A DNA stretch of 10,576 bases. It comes from UBA1372 sp964496075 (GTDB lineage: Bacteria > Patescibacteriota > Microgenomatia > UBA12405). The position numbers were made by a program, and so were the translations under genes. The notes below the pieces were generated by a model. It was not told the origin of the DNA. It did not search any database and saw nothing but the letters and a program-made list of their open reading frames with translations. This document shows positions 6,321 through 10,576 of the stretch, piece by piece (position 1 is the first letter of the stretch; the number at the start of each line of letters is the position of its first letter). Where the stretch lies: positions 1 through 10,576 of the forward strand of contig CAZBXB010000024.1 in the NCBI GenBank assembly GCA_964496075.1, written 5' to 3'.

Positions 6321-6944
6321 ATGGCTATAGTTTTATACAAAAGACAAAAAGAAGTGTTGGATTTTATTATAGACAAAATAAATGATGCTGGTAGTGCACC
6401 AACATTGGTAGAAATTGCCGATAATTTTGGTTTATCTTCCCTTGCGACTGTCCATGAACACTTAAGTGTCTTGGAAAAAAAGGGTTTTATTCGAAGATAT
6501 AAGGGGGCGGTTCGAGGAATTGAGGTGTTGGATTTTGACGATAGAGAAAAAATGGGCAACGTTATGCTTGAATTGCCAATATTGGGATTTATCGCTTGTG
6601 GAGCACCAATTGAACCTTATACTGATCCAAACGCTACTTTGGGTGTAAGTCCGCATATGGTTGATGGAAGTGGCGAATCTTATATACTTCAAGCAAAAGG
6701 CGATTCGATGATTGATGACGGTATTTTTGAGGGTGATTATTTGGTAATTAAGAAACAAAACCATGCCAATAATGGCGATATTGTGGTGGCGGTATTTACT
6801 AATGGTTTTGCTACCTTGAAGAGATTTTATAGGGAAGCAAATGGAATACGCTTACAACCAGCCAATGCGGCCATGTCACCCATTTTTGTAAAAAATATTG
6901 ATATTAGGGGTAAAGTGGTGTCGGTTATCAGAAAGTTTTATTAA
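6321..6944 (+). CDS. lexA: LexA-type SOS repressor with autoproteolytic domain
   Basis: A 207-residue transcriptional repressor of DNA-damage genes that cleaves itself when RecA is activated. Residues 1-68 form the winged helix-turn-helix domain: KRQKEVLDFI, then PTLVEIADNFGLSS and the recognition helix ATVHEHLSVLEKKGFI. After a short linker comes the S24 peptidase domain with the cleavage segment LPILGFIACGAPIEPY (scissile bond Cys93-Gly94), nucleophile Ser129 in AKGDSMIDDGIFEGDYLVI and general base Lys167 in FATLKRFY. Spacings match E. coli LexA (Ala84-Gly85, Ser119, Lys156). The cleavage pair is Cys-Gly as in UmuD rather than the usual Ala-Gly. I chose ATG 6321 because MAIVLYKRQKEV aligns with normal LexA starts; an ATG at 6300 and the open frame further upstream would add unrelated residues overlapping the divergent gene. 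The TAA overlaps the rsmI ATG by one base. Confidence 0.95.
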   Translation: MAIVLYKRQKEVLDFIIDKINDAGSAPTLVEIADNFGLSSLATVHEHLSVLEKKGFIRRYKGAVRGIEVLDFDDREKMGNVMLELPILGFIACGAPIEPYTDPNATLGVSPHMVDGSGESYILQAKGDSMIDDGIFEGDYLVIKKQNHANNGDIVVAVFTNGFATLKRFYREANGIRLQPANAAMSPIFVKNIDIRGKVVSVIRKFY

Positions 6945-7603
6945 TGCTTTATATAGTTTCGACACCAATTGGTAATCTGTCCGACATTAGTTTAAGGGCA
7001 ATTGAGATTTTGAAAGATTGTGATGTAATTCTGGCTGAGGATAGCAGGCGGACTAGAAAACTTTTGGATTTTTTGAAAATAAAAGGTAAAAAGGTTGAGC
7101 CGTATTATGAACAAGTGGAAGAACAAAAGTTACCAATGGTGGCGGATATGTTGGAAAAAGACATGAAGGTGGTATTGTTGACTGATGCCGGTACTCCCCT
7201 GGTGTCGGATCCCGGTTATAAGTTGGTGGAAATGTGTAGAAAGAAAAAGTATGAACTAACAGCCGTTCCCGGACCAGTAGCAGCTATAAATGCGCTAGTT
7301 TTATCCGGATTTCCGATGGACAAATTTTCTTTTTTAGGATTTTTACCGAAAAGAAGTGGCAAGAGAATCAGAGTTTTGGAAGAATATAAAGGTAATGGAA
7401 CTAAGGTGGTTTATGAATCACCAAAAAGATTGATGGAGTTGTTGAAAAATATTGAGGAGGTATATGGAAGAAATAGTCGAGTTTGTGTTTGTAGAGAGAT
7501 GACGAAAAAATTTGAAGAAGTGAAAATTGGTTTGGCAGACGAACTTTTGGAGTATTATGAGGGAAAATCTAGTAAGGGCGAGATAACAGTGGTGTTTATT
7601 TAG
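6944..7603 (+). CDS. rsmI: 16S rRNA (cytidine-1402 2'-O)-methyltransferase, short form
   Basis: SAM-dependent methyltransferase of the tetrapyrrole-methylase fold that 2'-O-methylates C1402 in the decoding centre of 16S rRNA. Characteristic motifs are STPIGNLSDISLRAIEIL (6-23), AEDSRRTRKLLDFL (31-44), the cofactor loop TDAGTPLVSDPGY (80-92), AVPGPVAAINALVLSGFP (107-124), FLGFLPKRSGKR, VVYESPKRL and, near the end, the KGEITVV strand. The 219 residues stop at the end of the catalytic domain; E. coli RsmI is about 286 and has an additional C-terminal domain, which is missing here. The ATG shares its A with the stop of lexA (TAATG), so the two are co-transcribed and probably coupled. The 3' end overlaps ppsA on the opposite strand by 8 bases, and no frameshift is visible that would explain the short end. 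Confidence 0.93.
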   Translation: MLYIVSTPIGNLSDISLRAIEILKDCDVILAEDSRRTRKLLDFLKIKGKKVEPYYEQVEEQKLPMVADMLEKDMKVVLLTDAGTPLVSDPGYKLVEMCRKKKYELTAVPGPVAAINALVLSGFPMDKFSFLGFLPKRSGKRIRVLEEYKGNGTKVVYESPKRLMELLKNIEEVYGRNSRVCVCREMTKKFEEVKIGLADELLEYYEGKSSKGEITVVFI

Positions 7604-9863
7604 TTTTTAATACTTTATTCTCAGCCCAAGAAATGATTTGACGGGTATTGTCGATAACATCCGGTGAAACAGAGATACTGCTGACTCCCCATCTGACTAG
7701 TTTTTCGACAAGATCAGGATGATTACTGGGAGCTTGACCACAGATAGAACACAAAATTTTTCTTTTCTTACAGGTAGTAACGATTTTTTTAAGAGACCAG
7801 AGAACGGCCGGATTCATCTCATCAAAATATTGTGCAATTTCACCATTGTCTCTGTCAAGGCCGAGGGTAAGCATAGTTAGATCATTACTACCAATAGAAA
7901 CTCCGTCGATACCAACATCAATAAAATCATCAAGTAATATAACGTTACTTGGTATCTCTACCATCATGAACAATTTAAAGCTGGGAGAACGGATTAAACC
8001 GGCGTCTGTGACGATTTTTTTGACTTGAATAAGTTCGTTAACAGTTCTGACAAATGGGATCATTAACCAGAGGTTTTTCAAGCCCATTTGGTTTCGGACT
8101 TGCTTAAGAGCAGATAATTCCATCTGAAAAATATCGGTATTAGTAATATATCTAATGGCTCCACGATAACCTATTAGAGGATTGGCTTCTTCCGGTTCAT
8201 AGAGACTACCCCATTTAAGGTGTTTATACTCATTAGTTTTAAAATCGGTGGTTCTATAAATGACCGGTCTGGGATTAAAATTTTTGCAAAATTTGCTAAT
8301 ATCTTGAGATAGTTTACTAATGTATTGTTTTTGTTTACCGGTGGCAATAATCCTTTTAGGATGGATACCGATTTCGGCCATCATAAACTCAGCTCTTAAA
8401 AGCCCAACACCATCAACATTTCTTTTAGAAATATCTTTGGCTAGGCTTGGCTCACCTAAATTGACGTACAATTTGGTGGCTGTTTTTTGGTTTGACTGGG
8501 TCAAGCTAATCTCATTTTGAGTGGTGATGTTTCCCATAATATTACCATCCCAAACTTTGCCGACAGCGCCATCAATAGTGACTATTTGACCATTTTTGAG
8601 CAGTTTGGTGGCAGTTTTAGTGCCAACAACACAGGGAGTACCCAACTCTCTTGAGACGATAGCGGCATGGGAAGTTTGACCACCTTTGTCGGTAATAATG
8701 CCAGCTACTTTTTTCATAGCAGGGACGAAATCCGGTGAAGTCATGGTGGTGACAAGTATTTGACCTGTCTGAGCTTTTTTGATATTTTTGGGATTTTTAA
8801 TGATAATGACCGGTCCGGAAGCTGAGCCGGGGCTGGCCGGTTCGCCTTCCAAAATAGTGGGAAGCTGGGTTGAAACTCCTTGTTTTTGGCTGTTTTGGAG
8901 GGTGGTGATTGGTCTAGTTTGGACAATGTATATTCTGCCCTTTTCTATGGCAAATTCAATGTCTTGGCCTGATGCATAATGATCGTGTAGTTTTTGGCCA
9001 ATTTTGGCAATTTTGACGGCAATTTGATCACTTATTTTTTGTTTTTTTATTTTATTTTTAGGGACTGTTGCTTTCTTTGTTTCCTGTTTGGCTCTAACCA
9101 ATTGGACTTTTTGATCGGATTGATGATGAGATGTAACTTTCCAACTATCTTTGTTAATTATGTGCTGATCTGGGGTGACCATACCTTGAACGATATACTC
9201 TCCTAGTCCCCAAGCGGTCTCGACAATTATTTGTGACTTGTTGTTACTAACCGGATTTATGGTAAACATAATACCGGAAATGTCCGAGTTGACCATTTTT
9301 TGGACAGGGACGGCTATACCGACTTTGAAATGATCAAAACCTTTGTTTTCCCGATAGAAAATAGCTCTGGGAGTAAAAAGAGAGGCCCAACATGATTTGA
9401 CACGCTTGATTAGGGTGGCTTCACCGATAACATTTAAAAAAGTTTCTTGCTGGCCGGCAAAGGAGGCGTCCGGTAGATCTTCGGCAGTAGCAGAGGATCT
9501 GACGGCTACGGGTACATTGCTAAGGCTGGCAAAGCCCGATAATTTCTTGTAAGCTTTCATAATTTCGATGGCGGTTTGTTGGCTTATTTGACCCGAGAGT
9601 ACGGCTCTTTTGGCTGTCTGAGATGCTTTTAGTAGCTGGTCAGACTTGTTAACATCAACGTTTTTAAAGGCATCTTTGATTTTTTGTTTTAGATTGTTTT
9701 CTTCTAGAAACTGGAAATAGGTTTGTGAAGTAACCACAAAGCCATTGGGGACAGGAATACCAAGATTGTACATTTCGCCAAGATTGGCTCCTTTGCCACC
9801 GACGATGGAAATGTCGTCTCTGCCAATTTCTTTAAACCAGAGTAGGGTGTTATTTTTGTTCAT
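7596..9863 (-). CDS. ppsA: Phosphoenolpyruvate synthase (pyruvate, water dikinase)
   Basis: Cytoplasmic enzyme converting pyruvate + ATP + water to PEP + AMP + phosphate, the gluconeogenic reverse of pyruvate kinase. The N-terminal nucleotide-binding domain (about 1-330) has GGKGANLGEM (22-31), PVAVRSSATAEDLPDASFAG and a terminal YIVQTRPI. The swivelling phosphohistidine domain has GGQTSHAAIVSRELGTP with catalytic His399. The C-terminal PEP/pyruvate barrel has LLRAEFMM, ETAWG-type and SIGSNDLTMLTLGLDRD motifs and the catalytic Cys708 in CSICGQAPS. At 755 residues it is near normal length (792 in E. coli). I start at ATG 9863 because MNKNNTLLWFKEIG suits the family and GGAAG lies 5 bases upstream, one of the few plausible ribosome binding sites here; ATG 9875 is the alternative. 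Either start lies inside the end of the cupin gene, so the two are coupled. The terminal 8 bases overlap rsmI. The family call is certain; direction preference is inferred from the family. Confidence 0.96.
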   Translation of the reverse strand: MNKNNTLLWFKEIGRDDISIVGGKGANLGEMYNLGIPVPNGFVVTSQTYFQFLEENNLKQKIKDAFKNVDVNKSDQLLKASQTAKRAVLSGQISQQTAIEIMKAYKKLSGFASLSNVPVAVRSSATAEDLPDASFAGQQETFLNVIGEATLIKRVKSCWASLFTPRAIFYRENKGFDHFKVGIAVPVQKMVNSDISGIMFTINPVSNNKSQIIVETAWGLGEYIVQGMVTPDQHIINKDSWKVTSHHQSDQKVQLVRAKQETKKATVPKNKIKKQKISDQIAVKIAKIGQKLHDHYASGQDIEFAIEKGRIYIVQTRPITTLQNSQKQGVSTQLPTILEGEPASPGSASGPVIIIKNPKNIKKAQTGQILVTTMTSPDFVPAMKKVAGIITDKGGQTSHAAIVSRELGTPCVVGTKTATKLLKNGQIVTIDGAVGKVWDGNIMGNITTQNEISLTQSNQKTATKLYVNLGEPSLAKDISKRNVDGVGLLRAEFMMAEIGIHPKRIIATGKQKQYISKLSQDISKFCKNFNPRPVIYRTTDFKTNEYKHLKWGSLYEPEEANPLIGYRGAIRYITNTDIFQMELSALKQVRNQMGLKNLWLMIPFVRTVNELIQVKKIVTDAGLIRSPSFKLFMMVEIPSNVILLDDFIDVGIDGVSIGSNDLTMLTLGLDRDNGEIAQYFDEMNPAVLWSLKKIVTTCKKRKILCSICGQAPSNHPDLVEKLVRWGVSSISVSPDVIDNTRQIISWAENKVLKTK

Positions 9864-10212
9864 CTTGTCTTCCATATTTATCTTTAAGTCGGTGTGTAAT
9901 GCCGGTTTCGGGAGTTGAGGCTTCAAATATTAAACAATCTGTAATAGCTTTGATTTGATGGATTGTGCCTGGATCAAAAGTATAGCCAATGTGTGTTTCC
10001 ATGTTGTTTTCGATCAAACTTTGAGCGTTTTTGCCAGTAATTAGCTTACATTGTCCAGAAAAAAGAGTTAGAGTTTCCGTTTTTTGATCGTGGTATTGAA
10101 GGGATATCTCTTCACCTTGTTTGATGAATAAAAGCTTGGCGGTATAAGACGATTCGGGATTGGTAAAAATTATTTCGTGTCCCCAAGGTTTGTCGACTCT
10201 AGTATTGGCCAT
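9850..10212 (-). CDS. Single-domain cupin, mannose-6-phosphate isomerase type II-like
   Basis: A 120-residue cupin resembling the isolated C-terminal domain of bifunctional mannose-1-phosphate guanylyltransferase/phosphomannose isomerase. Diagnostic features are VDKPWGHEIIF (6-16), the first metal motif SLQYHDQKTETLTLFSG (His and Glu ligands), and the second motif PGTIHQIKA, followed by IFEASTPE. Type II isomerases interconvert fructose-6-phosphate and mannose-6-phosphate on the way to GDP-mannose and surface sugars; small stand-alone cupins of this type may instead have other sugar-phosphate or unknown roles. I prefer ATG 10212 (MANTRVDKPWG); ATG 10227 or TTG 10230 would add a few residues. 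It sits between holA and ppsA and overlaps the ppsA start by 14 bases. Cupin class is secure; catalytic specificity is moderate. Confidence 0.83.
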   Translation of the reverse strand: MANTRVDKPWGHEIIFTNPESSYTAKLLFIKQGEEISLQYHDQKTETLTLFSGQCKLITGKNAQSLIENNMETHIGYTFDPGTIHQIKAITDCLIFEASTPETGITHRLKDKYGRQDEQK

Positions 10213-10236
10213 ATTTAAGAATAACATCAACGATGA

Positions 10237-10576
10237 TCACTTGAGAAGATTGATGATGATTCTTTCGAGAGCTGATTCTTTGGAAATGACCAGTTGGCCT
10301 GTCTTGGATTGATAATCTAATTCAATTAAATGAAGATAAGCGGTTTTAAGTTTATCTAAAGGTAGTTTTGACCAGCCGGTTAGCTGTTTTCTTAAGTTTT
10401 GTTTGATTAAGTAAAGGATTAGTTCAAAAGGTTCTTGATTTTTAATTTGACCAAAAAGAGATAAAAAAGTATTAAGATTACCCGGCTTGATGGAATAGAT
10501 ACAAGAAAAAAGTTGACTGCTTAGGTTAAATTCGAAGTTCTTTGATTGAGGAAAAGTCTTAAGTTGACTGGTTGTT
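10237..10576 (-). CDS. holA: DNA polymerase III delta subunit, C-terminal end (5' part outside the window)
   Basis: The minus strand is open from the right edge to TGA at 10239-10237 and yields 112 residues. The fragment is helical and ends in the pattern typical of HolA: PFELILYLIKQNLRKQL, LPLDKLKTAYLHLIELDYQSKTGQLV, then a terminal ALERIIINLLK. The L-x-x-x-D-x-x-x-K-T-G motif near the end is a hallmark of the delta collar domain, which helps load the beta clamp at replication forks. The AAA+ N-terminal part lies beyond the window, so the call rests on this last domain alone. Its stop is 24 bases before the preferred cupin start, suggesting one operon holA-cupin-ppsA. Moderately confident. 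Confidence 0.72.
   Translation of the reverse strand, partial: TTSQLKTFPQSKNFEFNLSSQLFSCIYSIKPGNLNTFLSLFGQIKNQEPFELILYLIKQNLRKQLTGWSKLPLDKLKTAYLHLIELDYQSKTGQLVISKESALERIIINLLK

Noticed and set aside
6462..6764. 100-residue minus-strand open frame inside lexA
   Set aside because: It is the antisense shadow of a strongly recognised gene and has no recognisable protein features of its own.
9864..9926. Extended N-terminus of PEP synthase
   Set aside because: It lies within the cupin gene in another frame and is not family-like; ATG 9863 has a ribosome binding site at a good distance.

Overview
The window looks like a piece of a compact, AT-rich bacterial chromosome. The best guess is a Candidate Phyla Radiation (Patescibacteria) genome, possibly of the Microgenomates group. 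The reasons are very tight gene packing, few Shine-Dalgarno sequences, small or stripped-down versions of core proteins, and an orphan membrane-anchored solute-binding protein in an operon with SecG. TGA acts as an ordinary stop codon here (it closes several genes in 4-base overlaps), which argues against the Gracilibacteria/SR1 code. The taxon is an inference; no rRNA or other marker gene is present.

Layout. Positions 1-694 (minus) hold the 5' part of a nucleotidyltransferase with a NadD-like domain followed in the same frame by the start of a second one; it runs off the left edge. A 286-base divergent spacer (695-980) contains an AT-rich promoter-like region and a GC-rich hairpin island. 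Pyruvate kinase follows on plus (981-2387). It converges on, and overlaps by 29 bases, a five-gene minus-strand operon read from 6258 to 2359: membrane transglutaminase-like protein, four-helix 'phage holin family' membrane protein, SecG, membrane-anchored family-5 solute-binding protein, and a small unknown one-helix membrane protein. Three of its four junctions are 4-base ATGA/GTGA overlaps. Divergent from it are lexA and rsmI on plus (6321-7603), overlapping by one base. rsmI converges with an 8-base overlap on a second minus-strand operon: end of holA (DNA polymerase III delta), a mannose-6-phosphate-isomerase-like cupin, and phosphoenolpyruvate synthase (10576 to 7596).

How the genes fit together. 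Pyruvate kinase and PEP synthase catalyse opposite directions of the PEP/pyruvate step and lie in separate units about 5 kb apart, so the cell can probably run both lower glycolysis and gluconeogenesis. The cupin may supply hexose-phosphate or nucleotide-sugar precursors. The transglutaminase/holin-like/SecG/binding-protein/small-protein operon is entirely envelope-directed. LexA implies an SOS-type response; its promoter region, shared with the envelope operon, contains an inverted repeat that could be its operator.

The most notable observations are: the tandem nucleotidyltransferase with a degenerate first active site; a pyruvate kinase with most of the potassium-independent signature, but with the expected lysine apparently moved to another position of the cation site; a recurring -10-like hexamer exactly 6 bases before the first start codon of transcription units, suggesting leaderless mRNAs; and the small unknown protein linked to the solute-binding protein. 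I see no CRISPR array, tRNA, rRNA, insertion sequence or clear phage module.
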